Below, piece after piece: positions 46,540 through 54,498 of a stretch of DNA of 64,000 nt. The position numbers were made by a program, and so were the translations under genes. Each line of letters opens with the position of its first letter. The first letter of the stretch is position 1. The notes under the pieces are model-generated. The model was not told the DNA's origin. It searched no databases and worked only from the letters and a program-made list of their open reading frames with translations. Source of the DNA: JAEMQF01 sp963850525 (GTDB lineage: Bacteria > Pseudomonadota > Gammaproteobacteria > Burkholderiales > Burkholderiaceae_C); contig CAWKLQ010000012.1 of the NCBI GenBank assembly GCA_963850525.1, forward strand, positions 434,001 through 498,000, written 5' to 3'.

Positions 46540-47171
46540 CGCCGCCTCCACCGCCGTCGCCAACGCGCTGCCTGATCGTCGTGCTCGCCAAAGCACCGGT
46601 GGCAGGCTACGCGAAGACGCGGCTCATCCCGGCGCTGGGCGCGCAGGGCGCAGCCGACCTCGCGCTGCGCCTGCTGAATCACGCAGTCGAACAGGCACTC
46701 GGCGCCGGCCTGGTGGGTGCGACTGAGCTGTGTTGCGCGCCCGACTCGCGCCACCCGGCTTTCGCAGCCTGGGCGCAGCACCCAGGTTTGCGGCTCGCCG
46801 ATCAAGGCGAAGGCGACCTGGGGCAGCGCATGGCACGCGCGATCGAACGCGGCCTCACGCAACACGCCAAAGTGCTGTTGATCGGCAGCGACGCACCGGC
46901 GCTCGACCGCACCGTCTTGCGCAGCGCCGCCGCGGCACTGGACAGCCACGACGCCGTCTTCGTGCCGGCGCTGGACGGCGGCTACGTGCTCGTCGGTTTG
47001 CGCCGCCCGGCTCGGCGGATTTTCGAAGACATGGTCTGGAGCACGCCGCGCGTCATGCAGCAGACCCGCGAACGCCTCGCCGAACTGGGACTGCGCCACG
47101 CCGAACTCGCGCCCTTGCCCGACATCGACGCCGCTGCCGATCTGCTGCACGTGCCGCGCGATTGGCTGTAA
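46536..47171 (+). CDS. TIGR04282-type nucleotidyl/glycosyltransferase-like protein
   Basis: A 211-residue GT-A fold protein with VLAKAPVAGYAKTRLIPALG, LGQRMARAIERGL, LLIGSDAPALD, and the C-terminal VPALDGGYVLVGLRRP. These are TIGR04282 signatures. Paired with the upstream TIGR04283 gene by ATGA overlap. Function in vivo is poorly defined. Confidence 0.85.
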   Translation: MTPPPPPSPTRCLIVVLAKAPVAGYAKTRLIPALGAQGAADLALRLLNHAVEQALGAGLVGATELCCAPDSRHPAFAAWAQHPGLRLADQGEGDLGQRMARAIERGLTQHAKVLLIGSDAPALDRTVLRSAAAALDSHDAVFVPALDGGYVLVGLRRPARRIFEDMVWSTPRVMQQTRERLAELGLRHAELAPLPDIDAAADLLHVPRDWL

Positions 47172-47269
47172 GACTTTGCGCCTGCGCGCGACTCACCGGC
47201 AGCGGCTGCGCTCACGCGGCGCAGCCCGTAACATCGCCCATCACATTGCCGAATCAAGGAGACCTGCCG

Positions 47270-48499
47270 ATGTTGCGCGTTCTTGTCCGATGTTTGACGT
47301 GGCCTTTGGTGCTGCTGTTCGCGGCGCAGGCGCACGCGCAGGCCAACGCCGCGGCAAGCGCGCCGTGGGAGCAAATCGTCGCCAAGGCGCGCGGCCAGAC
47401 GGTGTACTTCAACGCCTGGGCCGGTGACGAGAAAACCAACGCCTTCATCGCCTGGGCCGGCGACGAGCTGAAATCTCGTTTTGGCGTGACCGTGGTTCAC
47501 GTGCGCCTGAAAGACACGGCCGAAGCGGTGACGCGCGTCATCGCCGAAAAGACTGCCGGGCGCAGCAGCGACGGCACGGTGGACCTGGTGTGGATCAACG
47601 GGCCGAATTTCCTCGCGATGAAAGAACAAGGCCTGCTCTACGGGCCGGTGACGCCGCAGCTGCCGAACATGCGCTTCGTCGACACGACGGTCAAACGCTC
47701 CAACATTGTCGATTTCACGACACCCGTGGAAGGCTTTGCCGTGCCGTGGCGCCTGGCGCAGATCGTCTTCGTTTACGACAGCGCGCGAATCCGCGAAGCC
47801 AAGGACGTGCCGCGCTCGGCGGCCGAGATGCTCGCCTGGGCGCGCCACAACCCGGGGCGACTCACGCACCCGAACCCGAGCAATTTTCTCGGCGCGACGT
47901 TTCTCAAGCAGATGCTTTATGAGCTCGCGCCCGATGTGACGGTCTTCCAGCAAGCCGCGACCGACGAGAGCTTTGCGCGCGCCGTCGCGCCGCTCTGGCC
48001 CTGGTACGACGCGCTGCGCCCGCTGCTCTGGCGCAAAGGCCAGCAGTTCCCGGAAAACGGCGCTGCGCAGCGCCAGTTGCTGAACGACGGCGAGATCGAC
48101 ATCAGCTTGTCGTTCACTCCCGCCGAAGCCGCGGTGTCGGTGCTCTCGGGCAAGTTGCCCGAGAGCGTGCGCACTTTTACGCTGCGCAAGGGCAGCATCG
48201 GCAACACGAGTTTTGTCGCCATCCCCTTCAATTCGCGCGCCAAGGAAGGCGCAATGCTTCTCGCCAACTTCCTGATCGACCCTGCGACGCAGGCGCGCGC
48301 CCAAGACGTGACACAAATCGGCAGCCTGAACGTTCTCGACGCAGCGAAACTCAGCGCCGCCCAGCGCGCCTTGTTCGACGCGCTCACACCCAGCCCGGTG
48401 TTGCCGAGCGCCGCCGACCTGGGCCGGCCGCAGCTCGAGCCGCATGCGTCGTGGATGACGCGCCTCACGGCAGAGTGGCAGCGACGCTACAGCCATTGA
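47270..48499 (+). CDS. ynjB: ABC transporter substrate-binding protein, YnjB type
   Basis: A 409-residue periplasmic protein with a Sec signal peptide (cleavage after AQAHAQA) and an extracellular solute-binding fold (VYFNAWAGDEKTNAFIAW, VDLVWINGPNFLAMKEQGLLYGPV, FSQ-like C-lobe segments). It resembles E. coli YnjB, whose ligand is not firmly known. A strong AAGGAGA precedes the ATG. The permease gene follows after a 155-bp gap that holds a nested repeat. Confidence 0.85.
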   Translation: MLRVLVRCLTWPLVLLFAAQAHAQANAAASAPWEQIVAKARGQTVYFNAWAGDEKTNAFIAWAGDELKSRFGVTVVHVRLKDTAEAVTRVIAEKTAGRSSDGTVDLVWINGPNFLAMKEQGLLYGPVTPQLPNMRFVDTTVKRSNIVDFTTPVEGFAVPWRLAQIVFVYDSARIREAKDVPRSAAEMLAWARHNPGRLTHPNPSNFLGATFLKQMLYELAPDVTVFQQAATDESFARAVAPLWPWYDALRPLLWRKGQQFPENGAAQRQLLNDGEIDISLSFTPAEAAVSVLSGKLPESVRTFTLRKGSIGNTSFVAIPFNSRAKEGAMLLANFLIDPATQARAQDVTQIGSLNVLDAAKLSAAQRALFDALTPSPVLPSAADLGRPQLEPHASWMTRLTAEWQRRYSH

Positions 48500-48551
48500 T
48501 GCTGTGACCATTGGAACCGTGCCGGACGGCTCGACCCGATGTCCCCAAACA

Positions 48552-48625
48552 CGTCATCCCGGCGCACGCCGGGATCTACCCTTCAAGGGGCACCGCAGTG
48601 GATCCCGGCGTGCGCCGGGATGACG
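48552..48625. repeat. Nested palindromic REP-like element (BIME-like)
   Basis: A 25-bp arm at 48552-48576 and its exact reverse complement at 48601-48625 are separated by 24 bp. Each arm is itself a palindrome around CCCGGCG/CGCCGGG. The unit is the GTCATCCCGGCG family in head-to-head form. It sits between ynjB and ynjC and may stabilise or attenuate the ynjB transcript. Confidence 0.8.
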
Positions 48626-48654
48626 TTCGGGGGCGCAGGTGAGGGGCCGGCCGA

Positions 48655-50367
48655 ATGACCTTGCTGCGCTTCGCGCCGCTGCTCACCGTTGCGGCATTCG
48701 CCGGGCCCATCGCTGCGGGACTCGCGGGCACCTTGTTGCCCGCGTTTGGCATCTTGCCCGCGATCGGCGGCGACACCTTGAGCCTCATCGGTTGGCGCGA
48801 GTTGTTGCGCTTTCCCGGGTTTGCGACGAGCCTGGAACTCACGCTCGTGACGGGTTGGCTCGCGACCGTGCTCGCCGTGTTCATCGCGTTCGCGCTGGGC
48901 GCGGCGCTGCTGCATCGGCCGCTGCTGCGCCGCCTGGGGAGTTTTCTCGCACCGCTGCTCGCGATGCCGCATTCGGCGATCGCGATCGGTTTCGGATTTC
49001 TCATCACGCCGTCGGGCTGGCTCGTGCGCCTCGTCTCGCCCGGCCTGACGGGCTGGACGATTCCGCCCGACATCGGCACGGTGGGCCACGCCTCGGGCTG
49101 GCCGATCGTCGCGTGCCTGTTGCTCAAGGAAGTGCCTTACCTGATGCTGATGCTGCTCGGCGCGTTGAACCAGGTGCCGGCCAAGGCGCACCTGGACGCC
49201 GCACGCGCGCTCGGCTATTCGCCCGCGGTTGCGTTCCTCAAGGTCGTTCTGCCGCAGGTCTATCCGCAAATGCGCCTGCCCGTGCTCGCGGTGCTCGCGT
49301 TTTCGCTGTCGGTCGTCGACGTCGCGCTGATCGTCGGCCCAGGCAACCCGCCGACGCTTGCGGTGCTCGCGGTGCGCTGGTTCGGTGACCCGGATGTGCG
49401 GCTTTACTTTCAGGCCGCCGCGGCGGCGACGCTGTTGCTGATCCTCGTGGCGGCGTCCATCGTCGTCTGGCTCGCGCTCGAGCGCATCGTCGCGCACGCC
49501 GGGCAGCGCTGGGTGGTTCGCGGCGCGCGCAGCGACGCCGCGCCGACTGCGGCGATTGGCAGTGCGGCGGGCGGCCTGCTTTTCCTGTCGGCGATCGGAT
49601 CGCTGCTGGGCATGGCGCTCTGGTCATTCGCGTCGCGTTGGCGCTTCCCTGACAGCCTGCCGCCCGCGTTGACGCTCGGCAACTGGGCGCAGCAACTCGG
49701 CGACTTGCAACGCCCTGCGCTCACGACGCTGGGCGTGGGCGTTGCGGCGACCGTGATCGCGCTGGCCCTCACGCTCGCCTGCCTGGAAAATGAGGCGGGG
49801 CGCCGCGCGCCGGGCAGCACCGGCCGCGTCGATGCGATGCCAGGCCGGGCTTCACGGCGCAGCCTGGCGCTGCTTTATGTGCCCTTGCTCGTGCCGCAAG
49901 TCGCCTTCCTGTTCGGCGCGCAAGTGCTGCTCATCCGCTCCGGCCTGGACGCGACGCTCTTCGCCGTCGTCTGGGCGCACCTGGTCTTCGTGCTGCCCTA
50001 CCTGTTCCTGTCGCTCGCCGACCCGTGGCGCGCATTTGATTCGCGCTACGCACGCACCGCGCTGAGCCTGGGCGCATCGCGCTGGCGGGTGTTCTGGCGA
50101 ATCAAATTGCCGATTCTGCTCAAGCCCACGCTGATCGCCTGCGCGATCGGGTTTGCCGTGAGTGCCGGCCTCTATTTGCCCACGCTGTTCGCCGGCAGCG
50201 GCCGGGTCGCGACTCTCACGACGGAAGCCGTCACGCTCTCCGCCGGCGCGGACCGGCGCGTCATCGCCACCTGGGCGGTGCTGCAGGCGGCGTTTCCGTT
50301 CGCTGCGTTCTGGAGCGCCGCGTGGTTGCCGCGCTTGTTGTACGTGCGGCGGCGGGGTTTGGCATGA
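48655..50367 (+). CDS. ynjC: ABC transporter permease, YnjC type (fused double permease)
   Basis: A 570-residue protein with about twelve membrane segments in two halves. Each half carries the EAA-like loop of binding-protein-dependent permeases (QVPAKAHLDAARALGYSPAVAFLKVVLP near 180; YARTALSLGASRWRVFWRIKLP near 475). The duplicated plan matches YnjC/ThiP-like permeases. The ATP-binding gene overlaps its stop by 4 nt. Confidence 0.87.
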   Translation: MTLLRFAPLLTVAAFAGPIAAGLAGTLLPAFGILPAIGGDTLSLIGWRELLRFPGFATSLELTLVTGWLATVLAVFIAFALGAALLHRPLLRRLGSFLAPLLAMPHSAIAIGFGFLITPSGWLVRLVSPGLTGWTIPPDIGTVGHASGWPIVACLLLKEVPYLMLMLLGALNQVPAKAHLDAARALGYSPAVAFLKVVLPQVYPQMRLPVLAVLAFSLSVVDVALIVGPGNPPTLAVLAVRWFGDPDVRLYFQAAAAATLLLILVAASIVVWLALERIVAHAGQRWVVRGARSDAAPTAAIGSAAGGLLFLSAIGSLLGMALWSFASRWRFPDSLPPALTLGNWAQQLGDLQRPALTTLGVGVAATVIALALTLACLENEAGRRAPGSTGRVDAMPGRASRRSLALLYVPLLVPQVAFLFGAQVLLIRSGLDATLFAVVWAHLVFVLPYLFLSLADPWRAFDSRYARTALSLGASRWRVFWRIKLPILLKPTLIACAIGFAVSAGLYLPTLFAGSGRVATLTTEAVTLSAGADRRVIATWAVLQAAFPFAAFWSAAWLPRLLYVRRRGLA

Positions 50368-51017
50368 GTGCGTCGTCCAACACGCTGCAGCTCAAAGCGG
50401 TGCGCATCGGCTTGCACGGCCGCGTCCTGATCGGGCCGCTGGACGCGAGCGTCGCGCCCGGCGAGTGCCTGACGCTGATGGGGCCCAGCGGTTGCGGCAA
50501 GTCGACGCTGCTGAATTTTCTCGCCGGCACGCTCGATCCGGTGTTCGACGCGAGTGGCCAGATTCACATCGGCGAACACGACGTGACCCCACTGCCTCCC
50601 GAGCGCCGCGGTTTTGGCATCCTGTTCCAGGACGACTTGCTGTTTCCGCACCTGTCGGTGGGCGGCAATCTGGCGTTTGCCCTGCCTGCCGACGTGAAAC
50701 CGCGCGCGGCGCGGCAGGCACGCATCGAGGCGGCGCTGGTCGAAGCCGGCTTGGGTGGCTTTGCGAACCGCGACCCGGCCACGCTGTCGGGCGGGCAGCG
50801 CGCGCGCGTCGCGCTGATGCGCACCTTGCTCGCCGCGCCGCGTGCCTTGCTGCTCGACGAGCCGTTCAACAAACTCGACGCGATATTGCGCGACGAGATC
50901 CGCGACTTCGTATTTCGCCACGCCCGCGCCTTCGGCCTGCCCACGCTGATGGTGACGCACGACGACGCCGACGCGCGCGCCGCAGGTGGGCGCATACTCC
51001 AGGTGGGGCAGAGCTGA
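50364..51017 (+). CDS. ynjD: ABC transporter ATP-binding protein, YnjD type
   Basis: A 217-residue ATPase with Walker A GPSGCGKST (about 36-44), Q-loop FGILFQDDLLF, signature LSGGQRARVALMR, Walker B ALLLDEPFNKLD and H-loop MVTHDD. It energises the YnjBC importer. The stop overlaps the next gene by one base (TGATG), coupling the kinase-fold gene to the transporter. Confidence 0.9.
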   Translation: MSASSNTLQLKAVRIGLHGRVLIGPLDASVAPGECLTLMGPSGCGKSTLLNFLAGTLDPVFDASGQIHIGEHDVTPLPPERRGFGILFQDDLLFPHLSVGGNLAFALPADVKPRAARQARIEAALVEAGLGGFANRDPATLSGGQRARVALMRTLLAAPRALLLDEPFNKLDAILRDEIRDFVFRHARAFGLPTLMVTHDDADARAAGGRILQVGQS

Positions 51018-52099
51018 TGGGTTCGCACGACCACGCCGTCAAGCCGCACGACGCACACGCCGGCGTGCTCGACGCCTTGCACGCCGCGCTGCGGCGCAGC
51101 CACTCGCACTACGCCGCCGCAGCGCTGCAGGCGATGCCCGACAAGGGCCTGGCGCACCATCACGTGCGCCTGGTCGGCACGGGGGTGATTGCGCGCTTGC
51201 CCAAACAAAGCCAGATGGGCCTGAGCGCACAGGCGAACCTCGCCTACCAGGCCGCGTGTTTCGAGCGCGCCAGCCGCAGTGGCCACGCGCCGGCGTTGCT
51301 CGGCGTGTTGCCGCCCGCGCCCGACTTGCCGCGCGGCGGCCTGCTCGTGCAGGAGATTCACGGCCGCGCGGCGCAACTGCCGCACGACTTGCCGGCCATC
51401 GCGCGCGCACTGGCGGCGATCCATTCGCTCGAATTGCCGGATGCCGGGTCGCGCGCGCCGCTGCGCGACCCGGTCGATTCTCTGAAGGCGCTACGCGAGG
51501 AAATCGACGCGCAGGCGGTGCACTTGCACGCCGCGGCCCTCGAAGCGCGCAGCCGCAACGTCATTGGCCTCGCGTTCGAACGCCTGAACACGGCGATGCG
51601 CACGCTCGACCCGCCGCCGCGCCGCCTCATCGCATTCGACGCGCACCCGGGCAACTTCATCGTGGGCGACGACGGCCGCGCCGTGCTCGTCGACCTGGAA
51701 AAGGCGCGTTACGGCGAGCCGCCGCTGGACCTGGCGCACGCGACGCTGTTCACGTCGACGACGTGGGACGTGCAGAGCTACGCCGAACTGAGCGTGCCGC
51801 AAGTCGTGAATGCCTACGACGTGTGGGCGCAGCACTTCGACGCCGCGGCGGCGTGGCGCCCCTGGCTCGTGCCGCTGCGCGCCGCGATGTGGTTGTGGGC
51901 AGTGACCTGGTGCGCGAAGTGGCAGGTGTTGTCCGACAAACCCGCGGCGCCAGGCGCAGACGGCGAAGACTGGTCAATCCAGCAGAGCGCGGATGCCCTT
52001 GTGCGCCACGTTCGCGAGCGCGTCGCGTGTTACCTGTCGGCCTATGTGATCGCTGAAGTGGACGCTGAATTCGTCGCCCTGGAGCGCGAGTTTTCGTAA
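51017..52099 (+). CDS. APH-fold phosphotransferase linked to YnjBCD
   Basis: A 360-residue kinase-like protein. The catalytic loop is seen in LIAFDAHPGNFIVG and the metal Asp in AVLVDLEKARYGEPPLDLAHAT. It starts on the last base of ynjD. The N-terminus is His-rich (MGSHDHAVKPHDAHAG). Linkage suggests that the imported solute, or a derivative, is phosphorylated on entry. The substrate is unknown; thiamine- or choline-kinase-like activity is one possibility. Confidence 0.75.
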   Translation: MGSHDHAVKPHDAHAGVLDALHAALRRSHSHYAAAALQAMPDKGLAHHHVRLVGTGVIARLPKQSQMGLSAQANLAYQAACFERASRSGHAPALLGVLPPAPDLPRGGLLVQEIHGRAAQLPHDLPAIARALAAIHSLELPDAGSRAPLRDPVDSLKALREEIDAQAVHLHAAALEARSRNVIGLAFERLNTAMRTLDPPPRRLIAFDAHPGNFIVGDDGRAVLVDLEKARYGEPPLDLAHATLFTSTTWDVQSYAELSVPQVVNAYDVWAQHFDAAAAWRPWLVPLRAAMWLWAVTWCAKWQVLSDKPAAPGADGEDWSIQQSADALVRHVRERVACYLSAYVIAEVDAEFVALEREFS

Positions 52100-52125
52100 G
52101 CACTGTCGCGTGGCGGGCGTGCCGC

Positions 52126-53223
52126 TCAGGCGGCCGCTTCGAGCTTGCGAAAGAAGTCGGCAAAGATCGCATCGCGCTGCACCGCATACGCCTCGCGCTG
52201 CGGATGCCGCGAGGCGTCGAATCGCCAGCGCCGGTCGGCACCGAGCAGGGGAGTGGGTGTCAGGTCGCTCGGCACCCAGGCCGGATTCAAGAGCCAGGCC
52301 AGGGTGATCATGTCCCAGATCACCCAGCTGTGCGCGTACAGGCTGTCGATTCCGAGCATCTCCCACAGCGGGTTGTGCGTGAACAGGTGGTGCAGGTAGT
52401 CGCCGATCGCGCCGCGCCCGGCGATGTAGCGCTCCACTTCCGGATAGCTCAGACGCAATTGCGCGCCGACGTGATAACCCGGCAAGTACACGTGCGGCAC
52501 GCCGCTGTCGAGAACGATGTGGGTCGCGAGCATGTCCTGCTCGAGGTTGAACGCGAAGTTGGGCTGCGGCGCGTGCGACGGATAACCTGCGGTCCAGACG
52601 ACGACGATGCGCTGCGCGATCTCGGGCGCGATGAGCAGCGCCGACGCGACGTTCGTCAGGCAGCCGATCGCGACCACGTAGAGTGGATCCTCTGGCGGCG
52701 TCGCGAGCGCCAACTGCACCAGGTGGTGAGCAGCGTCACTGTGCAAGGGCGCGTCGAGCGAGCGCAGGTAATCCGTCGAGCCGAGGTGCACGCGGCCGGC
52801 CGGGTCGACGCCGCACTTGTGAAACACGTTGAGGATTTCGTCGTGACTTCGCTGCATGCCCACGCCGGGCGGGTTGAACGGCGGGAGGTTTAGCGTCTCG
52901 AGCACCCAGCCCTTGCGCTGCGCGTGGTCCAGGCGCGCGCCGTGCTGCTGCAGCAGTTCCAGGTCGGCCGCCGACGCGGCGGCCGGGTTGTCGCGGGCGC
53001 CGCGTGCCCGAATCATTTCGCGGCGCAAGTGGTCGAACGAAAACGGGCACGCGTACACCGCCTCCAAACGCAATTGCTGCGGCGACAGCAAGGCCCAGGC
53101 GAGGGCAAACTGATCGTCGATCTCGTTCGCCGCGTCGGTGTCGATGACGATTCGTGGCATCCGCCCCGGCAAGGCCAGGCGCGAGCGGTACCAGGTGTGG
53201 CCGTGTTTGGCGAGCGGGTTCAT
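52126..53223 (-). CDS. Inosine-uridine-preferring nucleoside hydrolase family protein
   Basis: A 365-residue protein with the metal-binding opening MPRIVIDTDAANEIDDQFALAWAL (D-x-D and E-x-D-D signature of nucleoside hydrolases) and the segment VVAIGCLTNVASALLIAPEIAQRIVVVW. These enzymes cleave the N-glycosidic bond of nucleosides with Ca2+. The start at 53223 adds 21 residues before the conserved start; Met at 53160 is an alternative. A further upstream frame overlaps aquaporin and is not used. It lies 86 nt downstream of the aquaporin gene on the same strand. Confidence 0.83.
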   Translation of the reverse strand: MNPLAKHGHTWYRSRLALPGRMPRIVIDTDAANEIDDQFALAWALLSPQQLRLEAVYACPFSFDHLRREMIRARGARDNPAAASAADLELLQQHGARLDHAQRKGWVLETLNLPPFNPPGVGMQRSHDEILNVFHKCGVDPAGRVHLGSTDYLRSLDAPLHSDAAHHLVQLALATPPEDPLYVVAIGCLTNVASALLIAPEIAQRIVVVWTAGYPSHAPQPNFAFNLEQDMLATHIVLDSGVPHVYLPGYHVGAQLRLSYPEVERYIAGRGAIGDYLHHLFTHNPLWEMLGIDSLYAHSWVIWDMITLAWLLNPAWVPSDLTPTPLLGADRRWRFDASRHPQREAYAVQRDAIFADFFRKLEAAA

Positions 53224-53309
53224 GGATTCGGTTCGAATGGAGGCAGCGGCGAGGGTGCTCTTGCAATGTAGCGCGCACCAGACGCCGCAGCCGCAACGTC
53301 GTCTGCGCG

Positions 53310-53969
53310 CTATCGTTGCTGCGGGCCCAGCCAGCGGTGAATGCCCCAACCGAGTGCCGCGCCGAACGCTTGCGCGAGCACGAACCCGGGAACGTCGTGC
53401 GGCGCGATTCCGGCGAAGCTGTTGCTGAACATGCGCCCGAACGCTGCCGCGGGGTTCGCGAACGATGTCGACGCTGTGAACCAATACGCCGCGCCGATAT
53501 ACGCCGCAACCATGCTCGCAACTTTGGACGGCGGCGCACGCAGCACGATGAGCAGCAGGCCTGCGGTGGCCACCGCCTCGGCGAGCCATTGCCCGGCGCC
53601 GCTGCGCGAGTGCGTTGACCACTGCGGAAACGGCAGCTCGAACATCGCGTGCGCGAGCCACGCGCCGAGCATCGCGCCCAGCAGCTGCGCACCGATGTAA
53701 GCCGCCGCGTGCCAGCGCAGCAGCTCGCCACGCAGGCTCAGCACCAAGGTCACCGCGGGATTGAAGTGCGCGCCGCTGATCGGACCGAACAGCTCGATCA
53801 AGACGTAGAGCGCGGCAATCGTCGCCGCCGTGTTGGCGAGCAAGGCGATCGCCGCGTTGCCGCCGGCCAGGCGATCGGCCATGATTCCCGAGCCGATCAC
53901 GGTGCACAGCAACAGCGCGGTTCCGAGCGCTTCGGCGCCTAAACGTTTGGACAAGGGGATCGCCGGCAT
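53310..53969 (-). CDS. MIP/aquaporin family protein, AqpS-like (arsenic-linked)
   Basis: A 219-residue protein with six membrane segments and two NPA motifs (GAHFNPAVT and SFANPAAAFGR). In ordinary aquaporins the second NPA is followed directly by Arg of the selectivity filter; here it is Ala, a change that widens the pore. The gene follows arsC by 7 nt, the arrangement known from Sinorhizobium aqpS, where arsenite made by ArsC leaves by the channel. Confidence 0.85.
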   Translation of the reverse strand: MPAIPLSKRLGAEALGTALLLCTVIGSGIMADRLAGGNAAIALLANTAATIAALYVLIELFGPISGAHFNPAVTLVLSLRGELLRWHAAAYIGAQLLGAMLGAWLAHAMFELPFPQWSTHSRSGAGQWLAEAVATAGLLLIVLRAPPSKVASMVAAYIGAAYWFTASTSFANPAAAFGRMFSNSFAGIAPHDVPGFVLAQAFGAALGWGIHRWLGPQQR

Positions 53970-53976
53970 GGCGGCG

Positions 53977-54474
53977 TCAGCGTGACCCGAGGGCCAGCAG
54001 CGCAGTGCGCAGGGCAGCGTCGTCGCCCAGGGTGCCTGAAGGCAAGGCGAGGAATTCCTGCATGCGCTTTGCGATCGCGATCCGCGTCGCTTCGAAGGCG
54101 CTGCGCTTCGCCGCTTCGTCCCCCGGCGCGAGGGAGGGGTCTGCGTAGCCCCAATGCACTTGCACCGGCGCTCCCGGCCAGACCGGGCAGACTTCGCTGG
54201 CTGCGCTGTCGCACACCGTGATCACGACGCGCATCGGCGGCGCGCCCGGGGCGACGAATTCATCCCAACTCTTGCTGCGCAACCCCGTTGTGGCCACGCC
54301 CGCCGCACGCAACACGTCGAGCGCGAGCGGGTTGATCCGGCCGCTTGGCGCACTGCCGGCGCTGAAAGCGCGCACGTCCTTGCCGAGCTGCGCAGCCAGA
54401 TGGTTCAGCATCGCTTCGCCGAGAACGCTGCGTGCCGAGTTGTGCGTGCACAGGATCAGGACGTTGATCGCCAT
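53977..54474 (-). CDS. arsC: Arsenate reductase, low-molecular-weight phosphatase type
   Basis: A 165-residue protein with the P-loop CTHNSARS (nucleophile Cys9, C-x5-R) and later cysteines C88 and C96 in TVCDSAASEVCPVWPG that would carry the disulfide cascade of thioredoxin-coupled enzymes. It reduces arsenate to arsenite. It begins 24 nt after the sulP stop, and the aquaporin gene follows after 7 nt, so the three are likely cotranscribed. No arsR is seen in this window. Confidence 0.9.
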   Translation of the reverse strand: MAINVLILCTHNSARSVLGEAMLNHLAAQLGKDVRAFSAGSAPSGRINPLALDVLRAAGVATTGLRSKSWDEFVAPGAPPMRVVITVCDSAASEVCPVWPGAPVQVHWGYADPSLAPGDEAAKRSAFEATRIAIAKRMQEFLALPSGTLGDDAALRTALLALGSR

Positions 54475-54498
54475 GGTTGCGAGAATGGGCCGGGGGTG

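Noticed and set aside
52126..53907. Single 593-residue minus-strand protein covering nucleoside hydrolase and aquaporin
   Set aside because: The upstream part is the wrong frame of the aquaporin gene; the nucleoside hydrolase fold starts only near 53160-53223.
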